Source of the DNA: Rhynochetos jubatus
Lineage: Eukaryota > Chordata > Aves > Eurypygiformes > Rhynochetidae
DNA length: 64,000 bases
Direction: 5' to 3'
NCBI GenBank assembly: GCA_027574665.1
Contig: CM050690.1
Span: forward strand, 37,291,165 to 37,355,164
Shown: positions 52,287-64,000 of the stretch, piece after piece
How the letters are laid out: each line of letters starts with the position of its first letter
Position numbering within the stretch: position 1 is the stretch's first letter
Program-made: the position numbers and the translations under genes
Notes under the pieces: model-generated
Database searches by the model: none
Told to the model about the DNA's origin: nothing
The model's input: only the letters and a program-made list of their open reading frames with translations

Positions 52287-55200
52287 ACACCTTAGTCTGA
52301 CCAGTGTTATCTGTAATGCAGACCCTACTTCAGTCCTGTGCATGTTCACCAAGTTTATCAACATTAATCATCTGTATACCAAATCTGCTTTTTTTTTCAG
52401 GAAAGGTTGACGTCCATTATTTTGTGAATACTGAGAATCATATAAGAGATAATTTTTTATTATAGATTATTTTGCTGAATAAATACTGACTACTTGAACT
52501 TGTTCCTTTTCCTGCCAAACCAGGTCATACCCGTAACGATAAAAAGAACTTAAAGATTACAGCCTGATCTGGTATTTAGTTGATATACTTTCATCTTATG
52601 CATGTTCTTTTGTTTGAAAGGTTGTAAACAGAGACAGTGGTTTTAGAGCAGAGAGTAGCTTCATTTCAATAATGGCTTAAGCTTAAGAAAACCCACTAAA
52701 CTCGCTTTCAGGCACCAGAACCTTCCTCAGTTCTAAAAAGATAATGGTAAACCTCGCAGACATTACAATCAGGGTACATTCTCTTCGGAACACCAAGGTG
52801 TTTTTAAATTATGTCTCAGACCACAACACCCAGAACAACTACATTACTTCTGGTTATTAAAATTAATTCTAATTACATAGAAGCCTCAACTGAAATGCTC
52901 AGGAACACCATAGATGTGACTACAGTATAATTATTTTTACTAGATTCTCAAACAGAAACAGCCTCCAACAGGCATAAGAGATACAGGCTCCTCATACAGG
53001 CTTTTCCCAGTACTAAATTCAGGCTCCCCACGCCTGACCGGAGGGGCAGCTTCAACTCCAGCCTGTTGGGGTAAAGGTATCCCATTATATCATTACACCC
53101 CACCCATTATATCAATATTCATAGTCACCCCATATAAAGTACGAGCTTTCAAAACCATGACTGCCAGGAATGCTTCTGACTTCCAGCATTTGATGGAGAA
53201 CCTGAGCCTTCAAATGCCACAAACCCCCGCAGATGAATGTCGATTTGCGTAACTAACACAAAAGCAGGGAGCGCTCTATTTACTACAGTGCATAACTGGA
53301 AAAATAAAACAATACAAAACAGATTTAAATAACATTTCAGACTCTTCAGTTAACTTTTATAGGGTTCATGACTCCCATGTTGTGCAGGACGGAAAAGCCT
53401 TCACTGACTACTGCTGGAAAAGGATCCGCTCACTCTAGGAGAACAAGCGCACGAGTTCTCTCTCTGGTACAATAACAGCAAACTGACGTCATTATTAAAA
53501 GACAAATAATGCTGACTACATAACAACCTGGCAGCTGTGGTCAGGAAGGAGCTGGGATGTCTGGTCCAGCAAACTAGTGACACTAGCAAATTTTACTGGG
53601 ACTTAAAACAAGATGTGGGTAGTTCAGACAAGGGTTTGAGGTTCTGTCAGTTTTCAGAGATCTCACCCCAAATATAGCAATTATGAAGCGTGAAAAGTAA
53701 TTCCTGTGAAGCCCAAATTAAGAGAAAAAAAAATGCTTGAGTTTTATAAGTAAACAGTAATATGCTCTCTAGCAAACAGCTGGCATATTGATTTCAGGTT
53801 TTCATGTCAAGAACACAGACAAATATGTAAAACATTAACTAAGAGCAAGAGGTTGAAATACTTTATATCCAAACCCAGGGTAAAATGGTTTCATAATAAT
53901 TTTAAAAGTATGCATATATACACATTTTTTACCTTTTATTAAAATACTTTATTATTAAATATATTTTTATATATTTATAATGTATTTTTTAAAATTTATA
54001 TATGCAAAATATTTTTTGGAAGTGCAGGTTTAAATAGTTAGTAAAACCCTGACACTTTGAAATATTCATGACAGCCTTAAAAAAATACTCCTCCTTGAGG
54101 TAACTTACATCCATTATCACTACTGACTTCAGATCCAGCATTCTACTCTAAATAAATGCATGCATGCCACATCCTCACAAGAAAGAGTATTACACAACAG
54201 CACCAGTGATGAGATGGAGAATCCTTCATGTTTCTGATTTTAAAAAATGGTTAAGTACTAATCCTGGTGAAAAAAATGCCCATCTAAGTTATATATTGCC
54301 AGCTCAATTTTGCATTAATTGATTATTATTTACATAATTTACACTTTAAGAGCAAATACCAGTAGTATTTAACATAAAAGTTATTTATGCCACCTGCTTA
54401 CAGGCATACAATACATAAAGTTCTTCGTGGCATATTTGGGGACAAATAACAGATTCGTAATTCCTAACCTGACAAATCTGAACACTTTGAATTTATAATT
54501 TTATCCACTGTTTCACAATTATTAGATTTAGAGTTTAAATTTTTAAAAGGGAGCACGTAGCATTTTAATGCTGAAGAAACTGGTCGCAGGTAACTGTTCA
54601 ATCAAATCACAAGCAAAGAATCACGACTAAATCAACAGACCTCAGATGTTTGGGGGAATATCTAAAAGATTGCATAGATTAATATATTACCTGCTTTATT
54701 CTGAAGTGACCAAATCTGTATAAATAATGTGCTTTCATTGTGCAATTACTTGTGCAATATTGCAATAGCTAAGGTAATCTCATGCTGTTTGCTCAGTAAA
54801 ACATTTCCATTTGAGGATTCATGAGTTTCCTCATAACTGCTGAGCAATTGGAGTCAGCAATTTCTACAGACCTTCTGTGTTCCAGAACTCTCACGATAGA
54901 TGATAGAGTTAAACAAAGCTACACACTCCCTCCTCCCCCTGCCCCTCACCCCCCCCAGGTTCAGCCCAAATCATGCCTGATCCCTGTATGCAAATAATAC
55001 CTTCTGTTGCTCCATTACCCTCTGTCCCCTTCACTCTGCGAATGGAATATACGTTGCCAAGAAGAAAAAAGCCTGTGTCAAAAAGTTTAAAATATTGTGA
55101 TCATTCAAAATCACAGCTAACACTGTAAATAGTGAAATAAAGGCAAAACATTTATATTTGATCTGTTTTTTAAAAAGTCAGCTTTTCACGACCACTGCAC

Positions 55201-55769
55201 AACGTGATGAATTTTCAGCATTTGAACTTCCCATAAAGACAAGTATTGTGTGGCAGACTGTGCTACCCAGTCTCCCACAGCTCAGTACTGCAATTCCAGA
55301 AATCTCCTTTTACAATCGGGACCGACATGAGCACATGCATGTGAAAAATTACTTAATAAGATGTTATTTGAAGGAAATAAAATGGATTGGTTCATTCAAA
55401 AACCAAATTCACTTTCATTGTTGAACCAAATGACTTAGGCTTAAATCCTGAACTGAAACAGTTTATGTCGTTTCATTCTTCCAAATGCAAATTTTACGTT
55501 GCTTAAAGACACTTTTCCTAAAATTTGCTTAAACGTGTAACATCCTCCTCATCTCTACAGACCTTGCTAGTAAGCTTAATTTTAGAACTTCCATTTATAC
55601 ACAAAACAGTGATTAGTGAAGGAAAACGATAATTTTTTAATTAGTATATTAGGCTCTCAGCTGATTGCCTGTTCATGGCACTCAGACAAGTGTACCAATA
55701 TGAAGACAGACACTGCCTTGTTTTTCAGGATCACAGTGAAGCGCATCTTCTTAGTGGTGTGAAACAATA
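52287..55769. other. CEP78-PSAT1 intergenic sequence
   Basis: AT-rich, with a strong A/T tract at 53906-54017. No gene, RNA or transposon was recognised. Confidence 0.65.
53906..54017. repeat. AT-rich low-complexity tract
   Basis: About 110 bp consisting almost only of A and T, with TATATA and TTTATATAT runs. Confidence 0.8.
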
Positions 55770-55873
55770 TCATAGAATCACGGAATGGTTTGGGTTGGAA
55801 AGGACCTTAAAGATCATCTATTTCCAACCCCCCTGCTGTGGGCAGGGACACCCTCCACTAGACCAGGTTGCTC
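55770..55873 (-). mobile_element. CR1 LINE 3'-end fragment
   Basis: Only the last 100 bp or so of a CR1 is present: TCATAGAATCACGGAATGG, the GGACCTTAAAGATCATC block and GGCAGGGACACCCTCC, stopping at TTGCTC. It lies about 700 bp past the CEP78 stop, in the same orientation as the gene. Confidence 0.9.
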
Positions 55874-56291
55874 ATGTTACTCTGTGCCATAGTTCAGAAG
55901 CTGCAAATCAGCTGCCTCTGCAGAACGACAGGAACAAGAAGCTAGGGGTAAACCCCAGGAGTTTTAAAACAAAAAAGTTTTAGTTTTATGTTCTCACATT
56001 TCTCTAGATCCTGAGAGCAACCTAATTTAGTTGGACTAGACAAGCCCTAGAGGTGTCTTCCAACGTGCGTCATTCAATGACCTACAGTCATAGCAATATG
56101 GAAGAATGGCTGTATTTAAATACTTCCTTTAGAGATGTTTCTGGGCTCATTTTCAAATCTGAAACTTCTACCACCTTTGGGAATGTCATACCCACACAGT
56201 TAGGCATGAATTGATGTTTGCCCTGCAGACATTTCTTCCACTTCCATTGCAATACACTGGAAATAAATGAAAAGCAAAATTTTTACTCAAT

Positions 56292-56297
56292 TTTATT
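56292..56297 (-). terminator. Candidate distal poly(A) signal of CEP78
   Basis: AATAAA on the minus strand, about 294 nt past the stop, a more usual distance than the proximal signal. Transcript ends would decide between them. Confidence 0.45.
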
Positions 56298-56537
56298 AGC
56301 TCAAAACAATTTACACTCTGTAACAAGATCTATGATACACAATAAAATCCACATGCCAGGAATCCTTTGCATGCAGTACAAACTGAAGGGTACCATTCTA
56401 CCACTGCATCACGTTTCAAAATAAAAAAGTGGTGCAGACATGAAACAGGAATACCAAGCAGCATGCATTGCTTTAAAGGTTTACAAAGTCTACATTACTT
56501 TACAAAAAATTCACAAATTATTCTGATGCATCCAAAA

Positions 56538-56543
56538 TTTATT
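56538..56543 (-). terminator. Candidate proximal poly(A) signal of CEP78
   Basis: AATAAA on the minus strand, about 48 nt past the CEP78 stop codon. Use of this site would give a very short 3' UTR. Confidence 0.4.
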
Positions 56544-56590
56544 TTTAATCTTGAAAGTGTAAAGAACAGTTCAAACGTTTTGGAACCATT

Positions 56591-57115
56591 TCAGATGCTG
56601 GTAACACTTTGGAGACTTTCTTGTATTTCAGAGCCAGATCCTACAGTACCTATTCCAGAGAGGCTTACTGTCTGCAGTCTGCTTTGGCCTCCTCTTGCTC
56701 CATCACTGGGAATTGCTGTTTCGTTTGCTCTAGGGATGTGTTTCTTTGAGGAACGTGTTTTGCTTTTTTCACCAGAAGCACCACTGGATATTCTGCTACC
56801 ATTACTTGTAGTATGTACACTGGAATCGGACAATGAATGCGGACTGGTAACCAATTGCCTTGCTGAATGATGTCCTTTTGCGTGTTCATTTTGTTTGACT
56901 CTTCTCTCAGAGAATGTTGGAGTACTATTTCGAGGCTTATCCTCTTTATTTTGGTTAATTGTCTGAGCCACATTTTCCATCCGTGAGCCTGGCTGGTACT
57001 GTTGCCCAGCAGTGCGAAGTTCTTGTATTTCTCCAAGAGCAGAGAAGGCATTATTCACAACCATCTGGGATTGAAACATGCCAGGAAGAGAAACTTGGAT
57101 GTCCACAGCTCTGTT
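56591..57115 (-). CDS. CEP78: CEP78 last coding exon, disordered tail and stop
   Basis: The exon has 525 coding nt (174 aa plus stop), with a CTTATTTCAG acceptor, joined in phase 0 after the AAA codon of the preceding exon. It encodes [15 protein letters not shown] and a low-complexity tail rich in Ser, Arg and Lys. This tail is longer than the human C-terminus as I recall it. Confidence 0.9.
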   Translation of the reverse strand, partial: NRAVDIQVSLPGMFQSQMVVNNAFSALGEIQELRTAGQQYQPGSRMENVAQTINQNKEDKPRNSTPTFSERRVKQNEHAKGHHSARQLVTSPHSLSDSSVHTTSNGSRISSGASGEKSKTRSSKKHIPRANETAIPSDGARGGQSRLQTVSLSGIGTVGSGSEIQESLQSVTSI

Positions 57116-60100
57116 CTGAAATAAGAGATCCCAGTGAAGATACTGAGGTAACTAAACTAAAAATCACCTAGTGTTGCAACTGACAGATGCAGAAATCTAC
57201 ATAGCAAAATCAAGACTTTAATTAATACAGAAAAAAATTGAGAGACAATAGCAATCACACAACCTTTATTACCTTTCAAAGCAAGTTTCAGAACATTGCT
57301 AGGGTGATAATGACTGAGTAGACATATTACTAGTTTCACATCTAGCTGGAACTTTATACTACCCAAAAGCATCAGTTATGCTGAAGCAGCCCAAGCCCAA
57401 TCATGCCTGTCATTCCGAAATACCTGCAGTTTACTACATTCACTCACAGTTCACAGGAGTGTGATCCCAACAGTCTGTCCCACAATACCTAACTGCTACC
57501 AGAATCCAACCTAACCAATACCAGGAGGTAAGTATGAGAGTACTATAAATGTCAGTTGAACCTTTTTGTAATCACCCTTTGCCATGTGAACTTAAAACAC
57601 ACTAAGCCCTGTCTTCTAAATGCAGATGAATTAGAAAAACAAACTGCATGAACAAGTTAATGGCACAGTGCAGAAGAGTCCGTGACCCGACAAAGCACTG
57701 TGGCAAGCCAAGCTATAAGGCATGTGAGAGAACCTGCAATGAGCATTACTCTATTACTGTCAATAATTTTAGCAGGTTCAAATTGCAAAACTGGAAATTG
57801 TTTTGTACACCACTAAGAAAACCCAGCATTTTTTACCATCATGTTTTAGAAGTTCATGGTGTCCTTGGGGAATTTGGAACACCTAATAAAGATGACATTG
57901 CACATAAGAAACACATTGGAATGCAGAATGAGTCTTAGTATGACAGTTTTACCCAACTTGGACAAGGGTATAGGCTGCCAGTATCTTAATTTTCCATTGC
58001 CTTAAAAAAATGAAGTCGTCTTTTTTTTTTTTTTAAGGGAACTTTAACACCTCCCTTGAAAAAATCCAGGTGTTCTATTAATTGACTTCATAGCAGAAAC
58101 TAAATCCTTAGGTTGTTAACACTGCAAATTTGTAGTTGCCTGAAATTCATGGCATGGCCCATGCAGAAATCTAACAGGACTGAACACATACACTGCAATA
58201 ACTTAAGAAAATTCCTGCTTTTCAATAGACACATTGTATTGCCCTCTACTATCAGACTACATTTTAAAAAACCCTCCATACATCATTATTAATGTTTATA
58301 AAAAACCTAGTCCTGGTATTTTCCATGGTTAATGGATGCATACCACTATTTACGTTCATATTTCAGAATAAGAAACAACGTAATTACTGCCAACACTTTC
58401 TTTACAACATCACATAATACTATGCTCTGCGTTCCAAATGGTAGTCACTTAAAAAGCTTACATTAATCACTGAATTGTTATGATCTCTATAAATACAGCT
58501 ACAGCAAAGATTGCAATAACAACTTCATAGATCATTTGGTAATCATTGCTTTCATTCAGAGGGGGATAACAGCTGAGAAGTACATTATTAACGTCAAGTA
58601 CATTGCCACTAGCATTCCCCCTATAGACTTACTTTGCTATTCTGGGTATGTTCTTGCCTTTCTTCTTCAAAAGACTTCTCCTTTAGCATGTTATCAGGCT
58701 TACTGAGAGTAGAATTCATTTGTGGATGCCCCAAAGGACCAAAATCTGACTGGTCTATCCCAGCTAATACAGCAAGTTGTCCAAGTCTGTGAAATAAAAT
58801 TTAACAGAAAATTACACAAAAACCCCCAACTCACCCTGTGAAATATCTAAACATTCAAAACCAGAAGAAGAAAGAGAATCTGCTTGGAGCTTTGAAAATA
58901 GTTTTCATTATGTTCTGAGAAGCCCAAAATAACTTAATAAAGATGAAAACAAGTAGCTAAAGCTCTTTTCCTATCTTTGTACAATTTAGCCAGCAGGTTC
59001 AAAACCGTCAGTCATCACTCAGGAGGGTAGGAATGAAGTTCTCCCAGTTAGCACTGATCTCGGAGCAAACTAGCATCATCTCTAACAGCCAAATACAATT
59101 ACATGCTTCACAAACATTGTTTTACCTGTCAGCCTGCAAGTTTGCCAAGCCTACCACTTAGGTGTTTTCAGCCTCAAAAAGAAGTGAAAAATTGCAGCCC
59201 ATTCACTCATAGCCCAGCATTAAACAGAAGCTTACTGAGAAAAGCAGTTTTTGTGACTGAGATTCTGTAACTTTCAGAGCAGAAATTTATTCTAGATAAT
59301 AGAGCATCCATTATCATTAATAATTGATCATTATCATTATAGACAATAGAGCATCTATTACCATTAACAGATGTAGAACCCATCTGAAAAATACTAATTT
59401 TTATGTAGTGAGAGAGAATTTTTTCCTCCCTCCAAAGTTTGAAATTTGTTCTTCAGGTAACTACACTACCAACTGATGGGCAGAAAATCAGAATACAGCC
59501 TCAGCGTGAACTTTACATTAAGTTACTTTATTACAATTGGGAGGTGGAAAGAAGCAAGAGGTGGGCAGAGCAAGTAAGATCTTCTGTGCTCTGCTGGAAC
59601 AGGCAGAGGAGAATACAATATATCCTCATATCATTCCTTCATTCTTCTGGACCTGACTGCCATGCCTAGCTACAAAACTTTACAAAAGCTACTACAAAGC
59701 TTTACAAAACAGGTTTAAGAACTTATGAGATTCTTTGAAAAATGGGAAGGATGAATCATCTTCTGATAAACTGCAGGTACAGCCTTAAGACAAACTTTAA
59801 TCGATACTTTATAAAATATTTCAAGCAATAATAAGTAATCCAGAATTTAAGTACAGCGGCCAGATTCAGCCATCTAGATTTCTGTACTTTGATTAGTAAA
59901 AGGGGGGCCAAGGCAACAGGAGAGTTTCTGAAGCCAGTTCAACTGCATCTTGAGCATTATGGGAATGCTAACAGCCACAAGTGATCCAATAAAGACTTGG
60001 AAACATGCTTTAATAGAAGCTTTCTTCTCTTTCTGAATGGGCTTCTTGAAAGCCTTTCCCAAGGACAGATTACAAACTCAGCTGGACAGTGCTAGGATCA

Positions 60101-62280
60101 TGTTTTTCCCACTGAGAAAAGACCAAAGAGTAGGTATATACAGTTAATTTTTCTTCCTTTGCTCTTCACGAGTACAGTCCTAGATATGTGGGGGGAAGAA
60201 GGCTACATACATCATTGGGATGATAGTTTCGGAAAGAAACCTCAGCAGAAACAGTAAGACTTAAGTAAAGTGACAACCTACCCAGCATCTTTAAGGAGGT
60301 CTAAAAAAGCATGAAACTTTTGGAACGAGTTCTCAATGCTGCCTAGAACACCTTCATCTTCCAAAATCATGTTGGTTACTGACTGTGCATGAAGAGCCTC
60401 AGACAGGGAGATATTTAGATTCCTTAATCTTCCAATTTCAGTTTCCAGCTATGGGGAAAGAAAGAAAAATAGAAAAGTATTTTCTATTCTTGTCAGTTTA
60501 AAAACCCCAAAATCCAACACCACCTTTGCAAGCCTGTCAGGAAAAGAACCCAAAGTAACTGACATAACTGATACAGAGCTTCCTGTACCAGAAATATTCA
60601 CAGTACTGTTACATTGCAGCTCTGTGCAGGTTTGTTTATCCGCAGCTGCAATTCTGTACTACCACAGTGAAGTTGCTGCAGGCACACAAAACTGCTGGCT
60701 CAGCACTGTCTTAGGTATGTACAGAACATGGCAGAGCAAGTGCAAGCAAAAATGAATTAGCTTTCAGATCATGTTATCCTACATGCATTATATGACACAC
60801 CAACAATGAATAATTTATTTTATATTAATAAAGTCCTTAATGAAGGCAAATGCCCTCCTTATATTTGCCCCTCTGTGTCAGAGGGAATGCATACTACAGT
60901 TTCTATCCCCTGCACTGTGCATCCCAAAATTGAAAGTTTAAGATGATCCAATTTTTCTTCACACTGAACATAAATCAATGACAAACTGAATGTTGAATGG
61001 TAACTGTAAGATATAGAGGGTTTTGTGTTTGAGGGAAACATTAACTCAGACACTTAAGATTACAGATATGCAATCACTCATACCACAGGCTTTCCTTCTT
61101 TCATCTCTTACAAGAAAAGGACAAAAAATTACAGAACTGCGTAGTGCGCTGTAGCTGTTAAACTAGCATTAAAACGAACAGTTTTATGGATTACTGCCTC
61201 TTAGTAAGACTTCTCCTAAGACAGGGTGCTAGGTCCAAGCAGGATAGCATGACAGAGAAAAATTTGTTGCAGTGGCTATTTTGCCTAAAAAGCATTTAAG
61301 TATTCAAACAACAGATAGCCAAGCAGAGCCCACTGGTGCACTTCACATTACAGGAGGATGGGGATGGCCACACCAGAACACTACAATAAACCTTGTAGAG
61401 TACAGAGTCCTTTGTCGATCCCTGCCCACAGTACTGTGGGGCACCACTTGTTGCTCAAGTTCCGAAGGGTACCACCACTTCATTGCACTCCAGATCACAT
61501 CCAAGAACCAAATTCATTCATTTACACTATCCTACACTCAGCACTATTACAAAAAATTCTGCTTATCGGTGCAGAAGGATCTTTTTAGGTCAGCAACAGT
61601 GGACAGAGGGGAAATAGACCTCACAATTTAACTGTCACAGGTTGTTAGTTCCATTCTGGTACAATGCGAAACTGTGCTTTGCAACAACTGATGGCTATGG
61701 CCGACGTGCTATGCAGAAAACCATCCAACATTTTTACTGCCTGCAGAACAAAATTTACAAATCAAAGGGACAGAATAAGCCAAATTAAACAACACTTGCA
61801 ACAAACAGCTTTTCAGTACAAGTCACGATAGAGAAGGTGGGAGACCTCAAAGAACTATCCATCTGCTGCAAATTGCAAACAGATTTAATCACTTTCTCAA
61901 GAAAAACAAACATCACGATGCCCCAGCTCATAAGTAATACACCAAATGAATGAAACACATTGAAAGAGTAGCTTGACCTGGAGTTCAAGGCTCTGGAATA
62001 GGATCAGGAGAACAAACACACATTACCAAACGCAGATTTCATCATTGTCCTTAGGCTAGTAAATGATCCATGTAACTTTGAACTGAAAATCTGGAAGCTA
62101 CCACATCAGATGTCATCAATAATTACTCCTAAATAAGCAAGTAGACAGTTTGATTGATGCATCCTTTAAAAGTAAAGATGATTAACAGTTAAGTATCATT
62201 ACCTCCATTATCCGTTCCTCAGCCTTTACTCTGGCTCTTTGTTCTTCCTTCAATTTTTCCATGCATTCTTCCAGCTTCAA
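56591..62280 (-). CDS. CEP78: Centrosomal protein 78, C-terminal part (last four coding exons)
   Basis: CEP78 localises to mature centrioles, where it helps control CP110 levels and ciliogenesis; loss in humans causes cone-rod dystrophy with hearing loss. Minus-strand coding exons are 62280-62203, 60448-60282, 58786-58633 and 57115-56591, 924 nt in total, giving 307 aa plus stop. The translation runs from a charged coiled coil ([20 protein letters not shown], then [20 protein letters not shown]) into the most conserved segment ([19 protein letters not shown], then [16 protein letters not shown] and AGIDQSDF). It ends in a Ser/Thr- and Lys-rich disordered tail containing [14 protein letters not shown]. 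Conserved segments match my memory of human CEP78. The N-terminal leucine-rich repeats and their exons lie past position 64000, so the gene is cut by the window. The stop lies 6.5 kb from the PSAT1 start, same strand, as in mammals. Confidence 0.95.
58633..58786 (-). CDS. CEP78: CEP78 exon, GLGQLA to the acidic linker
   Basis: The exon is 154 nt, with a TTTTATTTCACAG acceptor and a GTAAGT donor. It encodes [29 protein letters not shown] and then a Glu/Lys-rich linker ending TQNSK. Confidence 0.94.
59293..59370. repeat. Two-copy tandem repeat, period 47 bp
   Basis: TAGATAATAGAGCATCCATT (from 59293) recurs as TAGACAATAGAGCATCTATT (from 59340). Both copies are followed by ATTA-rich sequence. 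Located in a CEP78 intron. Confidence 0.7.
60282..60448 (-). CDS. CEP78: CEP78 exon, coiled coil and conserved core
   Basis: The exon is 167 nt, with a TTTCCCCATAG acceptor and a GTAGGT donor. It encodes [20 protein letters not shown] through [12 protein letters not shown], the best-conserved part of this end of the protein. Confidence 0.95.
62203..62280 (-). CDS. CEP78: CEP78 exon, coiled-coil start
   Basis: The exon is 78 nt (26 codons, phase 0 on both sides), with a TTATGGTAG acceptor and a GTAATG donor. It encodes [14 protein letters not shown] and [12 protein letters not shown]. The acceptor has a weak pyrimidine tract. Confidence 0.88.
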
Positions 62281-64000
62281 CTACCATAACACAGATAAAC
62301 TATCATGAAACTTATTTCAAAATATCAAATCAACATGCAGTATTATACAAAATCCCAATGTCCAATTAACAATTAGCACATGGCATTCCAAACAAAAATA
62401 GCGCATCTTCTGCAAAAATACATGACAGAGGCCTACCAGTACATAACACTAGGATGTAAAAAATGAGTACAGGAAAGTGGAAGTAAGTGTGATTCACTTA
62501 ACAGGTTTGCAGCATAGCAATAGATAACACAAAATTATAGCACAAATTTCTCAGGCCTATGACATTACCGGTAGGAATGTATGTTCTGCTCCAATTCCTC
62601 TCCTTCCCCTTCCTCTTTTCAAACCTCATTTTTAACTAAATACATCTACCTCATCAAAAGCTCAAATTGCTTTCTAACAACAACAAAAAAATCCTTAGTA
62701 GCCATACCTAAATTTTCAGAACGTATTCCTCTTTTAGGATTTTATGCCTTATTACAGCAGTAGGAATACAAAACCATGAACTGTAAGAACTGCAATTTTG
62801 GATTCATGTGGTTCTTCAGCAGAAAAAGTTTTTCACAATCCCAAGCTGTTTGAGTTAAGCATCTTAGTGTTGATTTAACAACAGAAACAATACCAAGCAT
62901 CTAACAAACTTATTCTAGTCTTATTCAGGAGATGCCTACACTTGTATTTTATCTGCTAGTCCTAAATAGTGAAACTCTCAATCTGAGTGAACAGCAGTCA
63001 GGATTTGATAAGCCATCACCATGTATTCTCGTATCATAGCAGAGCATTATCATCTTTAATTAGAGCATATGAAGTGGAAGAACAAATAAGAATTTTTGTT
63101 CTTGCATGCCTTAACACAGTCTTCCGGTTCCAAAGGTGAAAACTGTGAAAATTATGAGGCTGCTCTATTTTTCAGACGGTATCCCGTATGATTTAACAGT
63201 ATACAGAGCTTCTTTGTTTCTCTACACACCTTGTATACTGGCAGATATTTGTATCATAGGACACTGTGTTTTGTACACACCTTATTGATCAGTTCTACAG
63301 AGGAGTACAAGTAGTACTTATAACTTTTGTTTACTATCAAAAGCTTATTCAAGAGCATACTACTGCACTTCGTACAAGCAGTCAACTGAGAAGACTGGTG
63401 TGCAACAGACCACAGAGTAAAAATAATCCTTCTGCAAATGCCAAGAAGTCCTCACAGATCTTGTAGGATGTGCAGGACTTTTGCACCCAATTCAAAGATA
63501 CAGGTTCTAAAATATTTTACCTACAGCCCTCCCTGGGACAGCCACTCAGAGTGAAGATTATGGGTCTGTCACTACTGTCCAGTGAAGCAAAGTCCACTCC
63601 TAAAATCCCTAGATTAGCATCAACCAAGCTAACCCTGGAACTAGAAGTCCTATCTTTATCATCTGAACACGCCAGAAAGACCCCAGAGGCCAGAAGGTAC
63701 AGCAAAACCACATTTCAAAGACAGTATGTGGGAAGAGATTTAACAGTCTCTAACAGCCATGATGTAACAAAATCGCCTTCAGGCATGGGGTGGGGGTGCA
63801 AATCGCCAAGTAACGCCACAAGTGCCACAATCTTACTGCAATCTACCACAGGACCTGTGGAAATAATGGGAGATAATTTCCTACATACAGAAGCACAGCA
63901 AAGATATAGCAACTGTAATGCTGTATATTCACAACTTGACATGTAAGCTGGAATCATGTAACTTAGCTGTGAAGATCAGTCACAGGTACCACAGACTTGA
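62281..64000 (-). other. CEP78 intron reaching the window edge
   Basis: I looked for the preceding CEP78 exon here and found no matching reading frame. From 63.47 to 63.95 kb both strands carry fairly long open frames (158 codons on plus, 80 and 64 on minus) that I cannot identify. Confidence 0.6.

Larger units (their letters stand above)
57116..62202 (-). other. CEP78 introns inside the window
   Basis: The three introns are 57116-58632, 58787-60281 and 60449-62202. They are AT-rich with no recognised transposon. They include a T-run at 58021-58034 and a two-unit tandem repeat near 59.3 kb. Confidence 0.75.

Noticed and set aside
51715..52295. Plus-strand frames of 162 and 178 codons
   Set aside because: They are the antisense of the CR1 copy at 51221-52286; the real coding remnant is on the minus strand.
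63517..63711. Preceding CEP78 exon
   Set aside because: None of the minus-strand frames resembles the CEP78 segment expected before the coiled coil; the exon must lie beyond 64000.

Overview
This is nuclear DNA from a vertebrate, almost certainly a bird. The two genes are split by GT-AG introns, and the dispersed repeats are typical avian ones: CR1 LINE fragments ending in TCATAGAATCA-type termini, and LTRs of the TGTGCTGG type. There are no bacterial-style operons. Both genes lie on the minus strand. Their order (CEP78, then PSAT1, then a long gene-poor flank) is that of human 9q21.2, which is orthologous to part of the avian Z chromosome. A Z-linked origin is therefore likely, but this is inferred from synteny and not read from the sequence.

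Layout. Positions 1-35,300 hold no protein-coding gene that I can recognise. In mammals this flank leads into the PSAT1-TLE4 gene desert. It contains solo or rearranged LTRs (9.5-10.4, 22.7-23.5, 30.4-31.1 and 32.9-33.8 kb), CR1 fragments (28.4-28.9, 32.3-32.6 and 34.9-35.0 kb), AT-rich low-complexity DNA, and several TAAT- and octamer-rich blocks that look like conserved non-coding enhancers (about 2.5-2.7, 3.9-4.8, 19.3-19.6, 20.5-21.1 and 21.4-21.7 kb). Positions 35,326-50,064 hold the complete coding region of PSAT1 in nine exons. They total 1,113 nt and encode 370 aa, the human length, with every active-site residue checked present. Its 5' end sits in a CpG island with GC-box and CCAAT-box motifs, and intron 1 carries a match to the ATF4/CEBP response element. 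Positions 50.5-56.3 kb are intergenic and contain the longest CR1 copy. Positions 56,591-62,280 hold the last four coding exons of CEP78 (307 aa, C-terminal part); the N-terminal leucine-rich-repeat exons lie beyond the right edge.

Function. PSAT1 catalyses the transamination step of serine biosynthesis, and CEP78 is a centriole protein. The two are neighbours by conserved synteny only. I found no clear undescribed system. The items most worth a second look are the candidate ATF4 element in PSAT1 intron 1, the triple CCAAT promoter, the frame-neutral PSAT1 exon 8, the enhancer-like blocks, the LTR with target-site repeats, and the collapsed LTR-primer-site-LTR element.
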